From NCBI GenBank assembly GCA_942486035.1, contig CALNXK010000037.1, forward strand, positions 2,212,501 to 2,276,500: a stretch of 64,000 nucleotides of DNA, written 5' to 3'. Under the pieces are notes generated by a model that was not told the DNA's origin, ran no database searches, and saw nothing but the letters and a program-made list of their open reading frames with translations. Each line of letters starts with the position of its first letter. Position 1 is the first letter of the stretch. Below, piece after piece: positions 1 to 9,503 of this stretch. Position numbers and translations under genes: made by a program. The DNA comes from Porites lobata (lineage: Eukaryota > Cnidaria > Anthozoa > Scleractinia > Poritidae).

Positions 1-74
1 TAATTTTGGAACCTAGCTGGCAAGCAGCTGTCCAATTCACACCATTTTGTGGTAGGCCACAAGCTTCCATCCAC

Positions 75-305
75 TCAGTACTGGCTATGGGTAGGAGGAG
101 AGCCTTTCTTTGCAACAAGAGCATTATATGCAAGTCTACACGGTTTTTGACATTTGGATAATTTAGTCAAAAAGCTTTCATATTCTTTGCCGTTGTTTGT
201 ACAGTCACTTAGATTACTCAGTCTTCTCCAGAGTGATTTAAGAGGAGAAAGAAGACTACAGTAAGTCAATAATTGAGTCTTTAAGTCGTATTTGTTCTGC
301 TGCCT
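75..305 (-). pseudogene. L1/Tx1-like LINE ORF2 fragment (C-terminal region)
   Basis: On the minus strand this stretch encodes a peptide with the look of the C-terminal third of an L1/Tx1-type ORF2: it contains QNKYDLKTQLLTYCSLLSPL, ESFLTKLSK and a Leu/Lys-rich tail. The frame runs on into an upstream part (to 428) that does not look like LINE protein, so the fragment probably starts near 305. There is no RT core and no poly-A tail, and it is heavily truncated. Related fragments lie at 1140-1592, 3881-4075 and 7190-7557, all on the minus strand, and may be pieces of one or more broken copies. The family assignment is by motif resemblance only. Confidence 0.5.
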
Positions 306-318
306 TTCAGGTGATTTA

Positions 319-581
319 GCGGAGCTCTTGCGCGCGAAACGCGCCAGCGGAGCACCATGGAAAAGAAAATGAAGTAACCTACCCATTAGAGAAAATTTGG
401 TAACCACGTGACCGTCCGTCCGCACCACAGGTAATTACAATGTAAAACAGCTCAATCAACAGGTATGGCAACCCAAATACAACTCGTAGTTATTTTGGCG
501 GGAAATCGCATAGCCACCGGCGTCTTGTAAAGCAGAGACAACTAAAGAGTCAATAAAGACGAAAACGGAAAGCGGAAATTG
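319..581. repeat. dispersed repeat, copy A
   Basis: This stretch is clearly similar to 26844-27030 in the same orientation. Shared blocks include gcggagctct, gtccgcaccacagg, tcaatcaacaggtatggcaa, gaaatcgcat and cgtcttgtaaagcagag. It has no intact coding frame. The second copy sits in intron 1 of the second fibrinogen-like gene. The element type is unknown. Confidence 0.65.
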
Positions 582-1139
582 TTTTTGTATCCGTGTTGTC
601 TAAAGTATTTAGCTTAGATTAATTGTCATGTCCACAAATTTGGAATATAGAGAAGGAGAAAGACAGAGAAAAAGAGAAAGTAGGCGGCAGGCCGGCGAAG
701 CTCAACGAGTTAAAGGGCGACAGAGGTCTAGAGCGAGATATAAAAAACAAAGGAGACATTTTTTTGTTAGAAGAACAACATGAAAATTTTGTAGCGGCGG
801 TGACAAAATGAGAAATGCTAGCGGCCACCAATACAAGGTGAAAATGAGTGGCAGTGAAAAAAAAGTGAACGAGAACACGTACGACTTTCCTCCATAAAAC
901 GTGTAGTTAAAAAGTTTCTGGAGGTTTCACGTTGTAGTCGTGCAAATCAACGGCAAACTGAATGTACAAAAAAATGTGCTGCACGTGCATAGTTGCTTTT
1001 TTTGCTAATTGGACCCATTGTTGTTTTACAGCGATCTCCGGCGTTGCCTTCGCCACTTAGCATTTCACGATTTTATATTTTGTTTGAACAAACTATAAAT
1101 ATTATCGAGAGCTTCGCTTTTAGCCCTGGCTAAATCTTT
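582..1139. other. intergenic, no gene seen
   Basis: Short open frames on both strands here have biased, low-complexity translations and no recognisable motif. A short block near 1090-1135 (cgcttttagccctggctaaa) recurs near 27785-27815, so part of this is dispersed repeat. Confidence 0.6.
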
Positions 1140-1592
1140 ATATTATTTTCCTAATACCTCTGCATTCCCATTCCCTATAGTAAATAGAGCCACTGTTGAT
1201 TCGCACCAGGGAGTTGAACCATAGGTTTTGTTCAAGAAACTGTCTTTCGGATGTTAATTGTTGTTCAAAGTTTAGCAGTTGGTGGAGTGACGATTCTGTT
1301 TCGAAGTTCTTTGTAAAAAATTTTGGAATACGCTTTGTAAAACAATTTGACCACTTAAGCTTAACTTTATCTCATCACGCAAATTGAATGGTGTGTCACC
1401 TGTAGAGATGCAGGTTTTCAACGATTCACGCCATTGAGTTGGTAGAGCGTCTATTAAAAAGACAAGCATAAAGGCATCCAACGGCGAAAGGTGCAAGACT
1501 CTCAACGCGCTTTTGATTTTAACTTCATTTTTATTCGAGATTAAATCACCCACTCGAAGGATCCCTTTCTCAGCGAAATTTCGAAAATACAC
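1140..1592 (-). pseudogene. L1/Tx1-like LINE ORF2 fragments, two pieces
   Basis: Minus-strand translation of 1272-1592 gives a peptide beginning with YFRNFAEKGILRVGDLI and containing LIDALPTQWRESLK, a pattern typical of the region downstream of the RT core in L1-like ORF2 proteins. The adjacent 1140-1285 block is nearly identical to 7315-7455 (ttgattcgcaccagggagtt, aactgtctttcggatgtt), a different part of the same kind of ORF. The two blocks are joined at about 1280 and are not collinear with the copy at 7.3 kb, so this is a rearranged or nested remnant. Confidence 0.5.
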
Positions 1593-1596
1593 AGAC

Positions 1597-1692
1597 TTGT
1601 CACCGATCGATACAAATAAATTTGTTGTTCCATAAGATAACTTTTGTCACCGATCGATACAAATAAATTTGTTGGTCCATAAGATAACTTTT
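1597..1692. repeat. 47-bp tandem duplication
   Basis: Two nearly identical 47-bp units begin at 1597 and 1644. Each contains ttgtcaccgatcgatacaaa and ends tccataagataactttt. They differ by about one base in the middle (gttgttcc versus gttggtcc), so the duplication is young. A third copy starts (gacaagtc) and then diverges. Confidence 0.9.
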
Positions 1693-1721
1693 GACAAGTC
1701 TTTTCCATTTAAATCATGTAT

Positions 1722-3744
1722 ATTTACAGCGGTGATTATATTGGCGTGAACACCTAAAATATGTCTGGAATGTTTATTGTGTTGCAACCAATCACTGGTG
1801 AAATCTTCACATCACAGAAACCACAGGCAACGACAGTTTCCGATCGGTCATGGAACAGATTATTTTCGTTTTGTTTAAGGATACAAACTGCCTTATTAGG
1901 AATTTGAAACACCGCTGTTCCCCAGGATCAGTGCCGAGGACCGCATCCAGTACATCGTTCGATTTTAGAAATGAAAAGTTTTGGAAGCCAACCCGACGCG
2001 ACGGCGACCAGCTTTCCATGTAATGCATCAGTCAATTCCACCTGCGCCCAGCCCCCCCCCCGGGCTGACCCCCGGGCATTAGCATTTTTTTTGCCTTGGA
2101 TGGCAAATTCCCGGGGGCTGGGGACTCTTGAGCTGTCAAATCCCCTGGGGTGGGGACGAAAAAAGAGGGCCAATGCCCCGTCCTCCGTCAACACTGCAAC
2201 ATTTTTCATTGTGATCGCCCAGTCAAGTAGTGCTATTTTAAGCATTTTAATGTGCGATTTTTTGTTTCAATTAACGTCTTTCTTTGTAATAGCGCGAGGA
2301 TTCTAATTAAGACTTCACGCCGCGACGACATGCACCAATTTATGGTTTTAGTATTGATATAAAATTATTGACATTAAAATTAATAGAGCGCTGTACAGTT
2401 ATATGTTATGAATAGTTTTATAAATATGAAAGGATGTTCTTCAAATAATATCAACAGAAACAAGATTCAATAACCAAAAAACATTGATTCACATCGATAG
2501 TTCCAATTTCGCTACGTAATTCTGGCTTGAAAAGCAATGAAGAAATGTGTACATACATGTAAAATCGAGAACATGCCTTTACAACCCTCTACAATTTATT
2601 CCTGTCATTGACAGATGAGCCAATCTGCGTTTTTTCCATTAAAACCTTCTTTGTAGTTATATTCTGATATAGGAAACCGCGTGCGTGTCAAAAGCTCGGG
2701 AATGGCCCGGGAGTTGGCAAATGCCCGGCCCCCGGGCAGTGCAAAATTTGCAAATGCCCCACCCCCGGGACTGACAAGGCGGGCAAAAACCCCGCAGTTG
2801 CCCGGGGGGGGGGCTGGGCGCAGGTGGAATTGACTGGTGCATAACGACATATCACATGAAGACAATAAAAAATGAACAATCGTGATGTTTTCGTTTCTGA
2901 TAGCATAATCCTTGCTAATATTTTTTTGTAGAACAAGGGGATTCGATTTGTGTGGACTAACGATTGAACCTTCGAACTACTGTGCTGGCAGAAGTCCCTT
3001 GATCGCAAGGTCGCAAACTGGAAAGACCGCCGACCAAATTCAACATTTATGGAATGATTGGCACATCGCGCAACGTAAACATTCCAATTTTCGGTATTCC
3101 TTCCAAAATATAATTTTGCTTTTTCTCTGAAAGCATTTACGCATTTAATATCTGGGGGATTAATTACATGCTATAGGAAGCTAGTTATGAGGAGATTTAG
3201 CCAGGAAGATTTCAAGTCCAAATTAGCACATTTTGAGCGCAAAAGAAAAAAAATATGACTATCTCCGATCGCAGTTCTTCGATCTGCTTCGATTTTTCAC
3301 AAAAAAGTGTTTACGCTTACTGGATTAGCTGCGAAGCGATGGAAATCAGAAAACTCTAGCGGCTTACCTTGCAACATTGTAACTTGTGATCAGGCGTAAC
3401 TACCGATTTCGATCGTTACAAAAAGTTTGAAAACTCGCGCGCCAAACCGTCGCGTGCGTAGGCCCGGCACATCGGCTTTGTAATTTATTTCAAAATCGCT
3501 CAAACCTGTATTCTTCGCTATTATAGCAAATACTGTAAACAAATAGGAAGGAAAAGCAATTGTTTACTGGTAAAAAGACTGAATGTTAAAACAAAATGGA
3601 AATAATTTGTTCCGTGACAGATAGGAAACCGTTCGCTGCTTGTGGTTTCTGTGGTGTGATGATCTCGTCTGTGATTGGTTACATCACAATAAACATTCCA
3701 GACATATTTCAGGTGTTCACGCCAATATGATCACCGCTGTAAAT
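1722..3744. mobile_element. inverted-repeat element, outer (arms ~158 bp)
   Basis: The left arm 1722-1878 is the reverse complement of the right arm 3586-3744, at roughly 85 percent identity by eye. The outer tips read atttacagcggtga and tcaccgctgtaaat. Shared blocks include aaacattccagacatat, ggtgttcacgccaatat and gtggtttctgt. The arrangement fits a foldback or non-autonomous DNA transposon, or an inverted duplication. No target-site duplication is obvious outside the arms and no transposase is seen inside. A second inverted-repeat element is nested at 2023-2842. Confidence 0.65.
2023..2842. mobile_element. nested non-autonomous element with ~42-bp GC-rich TIRs
   Basis: The left end 2023-2064 and right end 2801-2842 are inverted copies: atgcatcagtcaattccacc continues into tgcgcccagcccccc, mirrored on the right by ggggctgggcgcaggtgg and aattgactggtgcat. 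Subterminal stretches on both sides are rich in cccggg and in gcaaat or gcattt. Open frames across the ends give Pro/Gly/Ala-rich peptides that are almost certainly artefacts of the repeat. The superfamily is not determined, and I could not define a target-site duplication with confidence. Confidence 0.75.
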
Positions 3745-3880
3745 TATTTACCCCTAAGCACTTTGCAAAAAATTTTCAAACATTCTTCATAAAAGGCTGG
3801 TAATTTGATAGGCAATTTCTTCAAATCAACTGAGTCACACTAAGACTAATTTACCCCTAACAGGTTTCAGATAATGCAAA

Positions 3881-4075
3881 TTAAAGGATTGTTCTCAATC
3901 CACTCGGTTGATCATTTGCCAATTTCTTGCAGCAAAGTACTCTTTGTGTTTCATTTATGGGATTTAAATGTGGGGCTATAAGTGCAGAGCGTTTAACTTT
4001 ATCCTTTCCTTTCCAGATAAAATCAAAGATAATTTTGTTTTCTTCTTTCACAAATTTTTTATCCGATGATATCAA
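3881..4075 (-). pseudogene. L1/Tx1-like LINE ORF2 fragment (RT-distal)
   Basis: Minus-strand translation includes the strongly L1-like motif IIFDFIWKGKDKVKRSALI followed by APHL and TQRVLCCKKLAN, a block that lies just downstream of the RT palm in L1/Tx1 ORF2 proteins. The fragment is only 64 codons long and has decayed flanks. Confidence 0.65.
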
Positions 4076-4189
4076 GCTGGTGCGTATGAGAAGATAGCGG
4101 TAAGAAATTTGTCAAAGAGAGATCATCTTTTAAAAAAACCAGTCAGGTCATCTACGAACAAAGTTACTTTCACCTCTTCATGATAAACA

Positions 4190-5090
4190 AACTTTTAACG
4201 AATTTTGCGAACTTTGCTTTTTCAGCCTTCCTTTATATTTCTTCAATATTATAGATCATTTAAGAAGCTAATTATCAAACACGACAAAACAATCTCGTTA
4301 TAAATTCAACTCACCTCTCGATGTCTTGATATCGAATGGAAAACTTCCTGTCGTGTTTGATATTTTCAACAATACAAAATGAACATAGTCGAGTCCCTCA
4401 AAGGAATTATCCGACATACAAGTCGAACTCAGCACCCACTGAAAAAATTTGCTGGTTCAGCCGATGATTTTGATGATAAGTGAGGAACTGTCATCCAAAT
4501 TTAAAGTTGACTGAGTTTAAAGGTAGGATGAGCCATTGAAGGCATCATTTTCCAATTGGAGACCACTTGTAAAGTAAATCTGAATATATAGAATTTAGTT
4601 TACTAATTAAAAACAAATTGAATAACAATCAAGGAAAACATAAACTCGGGACAGTGTTAGTTATTTTCTGACTAAAATAAAAATAATAGAAATCACTACG
4701 CCCTGACGGTCGGTAGATTGGATATCGGATCGTAATATTACTATTAACTTTTGCGAAATTTGCTTTTTCAGCTTTGCTTCTTATTTCTTCAAAATTATTG
4801 GAGCTTTATCAAACACCACAACACAATCTCGTTCAGTTATAAAAATCAACCCACCTCTCGATGTCTTGATATCGGATGAAAAATTTCCTGTCTCACGGTG
4901 AGGAGAATCCGTGCCGTCCAAATTTAAATTTGGCTGAGTTTAAAGAGCAGGATAAGCCACTTGAAGGCCTCATTTTTAAATTGAAGAACAATTGTAAAGT
5001 AAACATGCAATTTAGTTTACTAATTAAAACAGATTGAATAACAACGAATCAAGAAAAACATAAACTCGGGAAATATTTTGACTGACTAGA
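4190..5090. repeat. satellite array 1 (~540-bp unit, about 2 copies)
   Basis: Two units are spaced 540 bp apart, marked by ctctcgatgtcttgatatcg at about 4318 and 4858. Each unit also carries gaatttagtttactaattaa and aacataaactcggga. The same unit recurs about eight times at 20200-23990. It has no coding potential. A single-copy body (5090-6770) follows directly, as it also does after the second array. Confidence 0.9.
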
Positions 5091-6770
5091 ATAAAAGAAA
5101 AAAGTTTCCTTTCAGAGTCCGAAAAAACGTCCCTTAAGTTAGCAGTCTCGAACTCTCGCCCTTAATGCGAGACATTTGGTTGCGTGAATCGCCTGAGATC
5201 ACGCGACATATCAGTTCGATCACTTTCAAGAAGCCAACAGCTACGAAGGTGTTACCGATATGAGCAGGTTTTTCTTTGACTCTGAGGAGAAACGTTCCAT
5301 GCATCTAAAAGCTGTATCGATCCGACATGACGGGACACTCTTTTTACGATGCACTTTCGTTAATTTTCAGAGGGGTTAAAGTTAAACCTTAAAAGGGAAG
5401 ATTCCCTTTGAGAACCACCGGCCAAGAAAAAAGGAGAATATGATCCTAAGGACCGTAACTAAGTTAGCCTGGTACCCGTGGCCACTAATGGATTGTGATT
5501 CAATTTAATGTGGTTAAAGTGGTTCCGAGATGGTTGCTTGGATATAACTTGTCAGTTAGATATTCATTGAACTCTCAGCCCAAATATTTCTAGTATTTCT
5601 TATCTCTGCCAGTTATTTCTTTGAATCTCAGACTCATCTATCACTTAAGATTCCTAACTGACAGTTAAAATTTTAAAATTGCTAGCTTAGAATCTGATAA
5701 CCAACGTCTGAAGTTTAGTAGTGGCTGTCTGACGAAACGTAAACTTTTTCTTAGCCTCAGTGATGACATTATAATGTGATAATCTGAGAAATCAATACAA
5801 TCAGTCGTGTCATAGTAAAAATTAGCCAGTGACGTTTACTTCGGCCAACCTCATGTAAATTTAAATGACAACACAGATTGAGAAAAATCTTAAAAACCAT
5901 TTATTCTTGGCATAATTAAGTCATTAGATTATAACCACCGTATTCATGTTAGTATGAATAAACGTTTAATGATGCAAACCTACACCCTTTTACTGTAGTT
6001 TCAAGTTGCAACATTGGAACCTCTATTTGGCGTAGGTATTTAGTCTGGTCTCGTTCTCTCTGAGATTCATAGTGCTAAGAGTCTGTCTTTGTCATAACAT
6101 TGTTTGGTTTGTTAAACTGTGGTAAGTTGTAAATATTATTCATGATTTCTAACATGTGTTTTTTAAGTAATTTTAATTAGTTTGTTGGTTCTAAAACTGA
6201 GTAATCTTTTCGATTTTTGGTTGGTTCACCAGAAGTCTTGTCAACTACTCAACACTGTGTTTCTTTTTTCAATATCATCATTTTCTTGGTCTCCTTACTG
6301 ATAACTGAGGCCCACAGGTCGTTCTCTCATGATCAGTTCTCGGAAGATACCAAACATTCCCTCCAGTCTCTTGCCTGCCTGTAACAATGGCACTCCTCCT
6401 ATGACACGAAAATTTTATAATTTTCACCAATTTTCTCTTGTTTTTGTTTTTTTTTTGGTAGTTTAGCAACCTCACTATACATTAATTATGTTGCGATTTT
6501 TTGTAAATACAGCTATAACACTAGTTATACGTTAAGAATCCTTTTCTAAAACATTTTTTTTTTCTATTTTGCCCGTTTAAACCAGAATTAAATTACAATA
6601 ATTCGCGCGCTTGGAAGATAGCCAACGAGGCGCACAGCTAAGTCGTGGTGTCATATTCTTCATGTTCATTTCTTTTTTAGTTTTTAAATTTATCTCCTTC
6701 ACCCTAAACAATCATTTATATTTCATACTTTAGTATCTTGTTTTTATTTCTTGCTTTTGTTTTAAGAATT
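5091..6770. repeat. duplicated body following satellite array 1
   Basis: This non-coding segment is collinear with 23990-25740. Matching landmarks are gacatttggttgcgtgaatc, gtttcaagttgcaacattgg, acaattcgcg and the block ending gaggcgcaca. Similarity fades around 6770/25740. It may be the remainder of a large non-autonomous element or part of a segmental duplication that also contains the downstream fibrinogen-like gene. No terminal inverted repeats were found. Confidence 0.85.
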
Positions 6771-7189
6771 CAAGTTCTTAGACGGACTTCAGTTTCTTAT
6801 TTATTTATTTATTTCTTCAGTTATTTCAACAACACTTTAACGTAAAAAAAACGGTTACAAAAGTGGCGAAGGAACTTGTAAAAAAAATTACGACAAAAAT
6901 GACAAGATTCACAAAAAGATATCATTACGCCTTAGCATAAGAAATAAAAGATAAACAATGAAGAAACGCCAAAAGGCTTAACAGAGGCAGAATTTGTTGT
7001 AAAAAGAAAAGCATGCCAATTTATTCTAGCGAGATTATAAGGGGTATATGGGATGGGCGGCGCCAAAAGAGAGTTTTAACTCTGTTAATATGCCGTTTAG
7101 AAAAGTACATTTTTTAGGTAGGGACTGATTAGCGGTGTACGTGTATTCTGTGGATCGATTTGACATATCTAAGATATCCATATAACTTA
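6771..7189. other. AT-rich spacer, no gene seen
   Basis: This is low-complexity AT-rich sequence with a short (ttta)n run near 6800. No supported coding region or repeat structure was found. Confidence 0.6.
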
Positions 7190-7557
7190 CTTCTTCTCCA
7201 GAGTGATTTAAGAGCAGAAAGAATACTACAGCTAAGTCAATGGTTAAATCTTTAAGTCGTTTTTGTTCTGCAGCTCTTGAAGTGTGAAAAATTGTCATTG
7301 TTGCCTTTCAGGTGTTTTATTTTCCTAATACCTCTGCATTCCCATTCCCTATCGTAAATGGGGGCATTGTTGATTCGCACCAGGGAGTTGAACCGTTGGT
7401 TTTGTTCATGAAACTGTCTTTCGGATGTTGATTGTTGTTCAAAGTTGATATTTGACCAGATTAGTGGAATTTCCTTTAAAAAGTGGTCTGTTATGTTTAA
7501 GCCCTTGATTGTGTCCATTTTTGTTAATGTTGCCAGTGAAAGGAAGGCCGTAGCCAA
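7190..7557 (-). pseudogene. L1/Tx1-like LINE ORF2 fragment
   Basis: Minus-strand frames give LNITDHFLKEIPLIWSNINF, NSLVRINNAPIYDREW and GIRKIKHLK, a run of motifs characteristic of the connection region of L1-like ORF2 proteins. The frame breaks around 7290 and continues in another frame toward 7190. The part at 7315-7455 is almost identical to 1140-1285. There is no poly-A tail and no intact ORF. Confidence 0.65.
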
Positions 7558-8070
7558 GTCTTTTAAAAGCTTTAAAGCCTTATAACCTTGACGATTTTAT
7601 ACGTAGAAGAATGTCAGACCACAACAAGATAACATTTGCCATAACATATCTTCCCATGTCACATCTAGGGTGATGACGTCATCAGTCACGTGACTATTTC
7701 CGAATTAGGTTTTTTGTTGCTGTGACAATATTTCATTATTAGGTTAAAAACAAATAGCTTATTTGAGGTTTTGGTTGTGTGGGGCATTTTATAAATAACC
7801 AATTGACGTCCGGCATTTAAAATTTAAGGGGGTAATGAACATTAGCGAAAAAGTCGGGAGACTAGGCCGAGGGTTGTAGAAAGTTGACCTTTCATCACAC
7901 GGCAGAGAAAATTTGCAGGAAAGTAATGTTCTACCTGATAATTTTTTTTAATTACCAAAAGAGGGACATGCCGTCATCAATCACGTGATCAGAGCGTTTT
8001 GAATATTTTAGCTCCTTTTTAAAGTACATTTTTCACCATAAATTGGTAAGTTCTTGTTTTTTCTCTCTAC
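7558..8070. other. intergenic, no gene seen
   Basis: No coding frame is supported. Two similar palindromic CRE/E-box-like clusters (gatgacgtcatcagtcacgtg near 7671 and gtcatcaatcacgtgat near 7972) lie 300 bp apart. Their role is unknown and they may simply be repeat-derived. Confidence 0.4.
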
Positions 8071-8826
8071 AAATCTTTACACTGTATTACCCGTGCGAGA
8101 AAAAATGCTGATTTTCACTTTCTCATAGATAGTCAAATAATTGATGTTGTACAAGAGTGCACTTACTTAGGAACTCGAATGTCCTCATCGGGAAATTTTT
8201 CAGTGTCACGTGAACATCTCAAGGAGAAAGCTCTTCAAGCCCTCTCCAGCTTGATACGACACACGAATCTTAGCAAAATAAAAGCACCTCTCGCCTGTAA
8301 AATATTTGATACTATGATCTCCCCTATTCTAACATATAACAGTGAAGTTTGGGATGTGTATGCTAAACCAGATTTTAAGACCTGGGACGGCTCACAAATC
8401 GAGAAGGCACACCTTCAATTTTGTAAACGATACTTGGAGGTAGCCAAAAAGGCTTCTAATATAGCTTGTAGAGCAGAGCTTGGTCGTTTTCCTCAAAATA
8501 TCACAATCAATCAAAAAATTCCGAAACACATTTTGTATATACAGTCTAAAGATGAGGAATCTCTCGTCAAACAATATTTTTTAACGTCATTCGACTTACA
8601 CTGTAATGGCAAAAATAGCTTCCACTCTCATTTAATGAATATGTCAGAATACTTTAAGCTTCCTGACTTTAACCCTGATTTATTAGATATAGCTATGGTA
8701 AAAAGCTATATAAGTTCAATGAAACAGGAATATATCTCCATTTTGGCAACACCCTTCAACATTCTCAAAAACTTGGATTTTGTGGATCTTTTATGCCCCA
8801 TGCTTGTTCTCCCAATCATTAACTAA
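8071..8826 (+). pseudogene. non-LTR retrotransposon ORF2, C-terminal part (5'-truncated)
   Basis: An open frame runs from about 8071 to a stop at 8824-8826, with an internal ATG at 8179. It encodes the thumb and post-RT part of a LINE reverse transcriptase of the Jockey/CR1/L2-like kind: a VVQECTYLG block, then ISPILTYNSEVWDVY, HLQFCKRYLEV and ACRAELGRFP, the typical landmarks of that region. The catalytic palm (YADD) is missing, so the copy is 5'-truncated, as expected for target-primed insertion. It is read on the strand opposite to the neighbouring YR retroelement. The family is inferred from motifs only. Confidence 0.7.
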
Positions 8827-8898
8827 TAGTTAGGCCAAGTACATTGCTGTGGCTAAGCTCTGTTTGCTGTAATGAGATGCACTACACAACACTAAAAT

Positions 8899-9084
8899 AT
8901 GCCATATTTTGGCCACCTGAGTGGCCGTTTATTCTTTAACAAGATTTCCAGAAAATACAAGGCAGAAACTAATTATCCAATTACAGCAAAGGTGAGGGCA
9001 AAAACCGCCAAAGCCCTGATCGAACGTGAGAGACAGGGCAGCCCCACCCGAAGCCACATAAATGTACTCGGCCCGTACCTGTAA
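8899..9084 (+). CDS. short hypothetical ORF between LINE and YR element
   Basis: This is a 61-codon frame with a basic, non-repetitive composition (it includes ETNYPITAKVRAKTAKAL and ends SHINVLGPYL). It looks more like real or recently real protein than most short frames here, possibly the C-terminus of a mobile-element protein. It starts inside a hairpin-forming stretch (ggccac-ctga-gtggcc near 8911). It lies on the plus strand, opposite to the YR element. I do not recognise a family. Confidence 0.3.
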   Translation: MPYFGHLSGRLFFNKISRKYKAETNYPITAKVRAKTAKALIERERQGSPTRSHINVLGPYL

Positions 9085-9125
9085 TATTAACGAGGAGATA
9101 AACTGTAACTAATAGTATACTAGAA

Positions 9126-9466
9126 CACCCTTGTGGCCCTTGCACACTTGTTTGGGTGATGTAAAGAAATTAACTCTACACTGTACTACCACGTCGCCCA
9201 TGCAAACGTGGTAGAAGGTAAAAAAAGTAACTTATACTTATCTGCACTATGTCAGCCACTGGTCAATTGGCCCATGCACAATTGCTCAGTGCTGATTCTT
9301 AGAAAATTTTAGGCGTCTTAAACACTACACTGTACTTGAATGCAGTGTAGAAAGGGTGGCCCCTGCACAACCCTTTCTCACCACCTAAGAACTGGGTACA
9401 AAAATTTAGAGTTAGAACCCTGGCCTATGTTGTTGAAGGGAAGGCCCCTGCACAACCCTTCCAACC
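9126..9466. repeat. array of five hairpins with a shared loop
   Basis: Five stem-loops share the loop consensus ggcccNtgcac. The loop cores are at 9135, 9195, 9269, 9358 and 9443. The arms differ in every copy but remain complementary. Copy 2 has arms ctaccacgt/acgtggtag (9186-9194/9206-9214). Copy 3 has caatt/aattg extended by cactg/cagtg and cag/ctg (9253-9294). Copy 4 has gaaagggt/accctttc (9350-9357/9370-9377). Copy 5 has gttgaaggg/cccttccaac. Copy 1 is weakest, with caccc/gggtg. Copies 2 and 4 are preceded by the identical 12-mer ctacactgtact. The array begins 38 bp beyond the recombinase stop codon, so it would be in the 3' region of the retroelement transcript. Confidence 0.85.
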
Positions 9467-9503
9467 TATGGCTACAATGGGCACATGGCAACATATTCCA
9501 CAG

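Noticed and set aside
1971..2306. 111-codon plus-strand ORF and overlapping minus ORFs near 2.0-2.9 kb
   Set aside because: They cross the GC-rich ends of an inverted-repeat element, their translations are Pro/Gly-rich, and matching frames appear in mirror image at the other end.
4190..6770. Helitron as the explanation of satellite plus body
   Set aside because: I could not find a CTRR end with a preceding hairpin, or a TC start, at matching positions in both copies.
7671..7995. Paired tgacgtcatcagtcacgtg motifs as a promoter
   Set aside because: There is no gene downstream in either direction. Similar motifs are scattered through the repeats of this window.
9061..9080. A sixth hairpin (gtac-tcggccc-gtac) before the array
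   Set aside because: It has only a 4-bp stem, and the loop lacks the tgcac half of the consensus. It could be a decayed copy but is not supportable.
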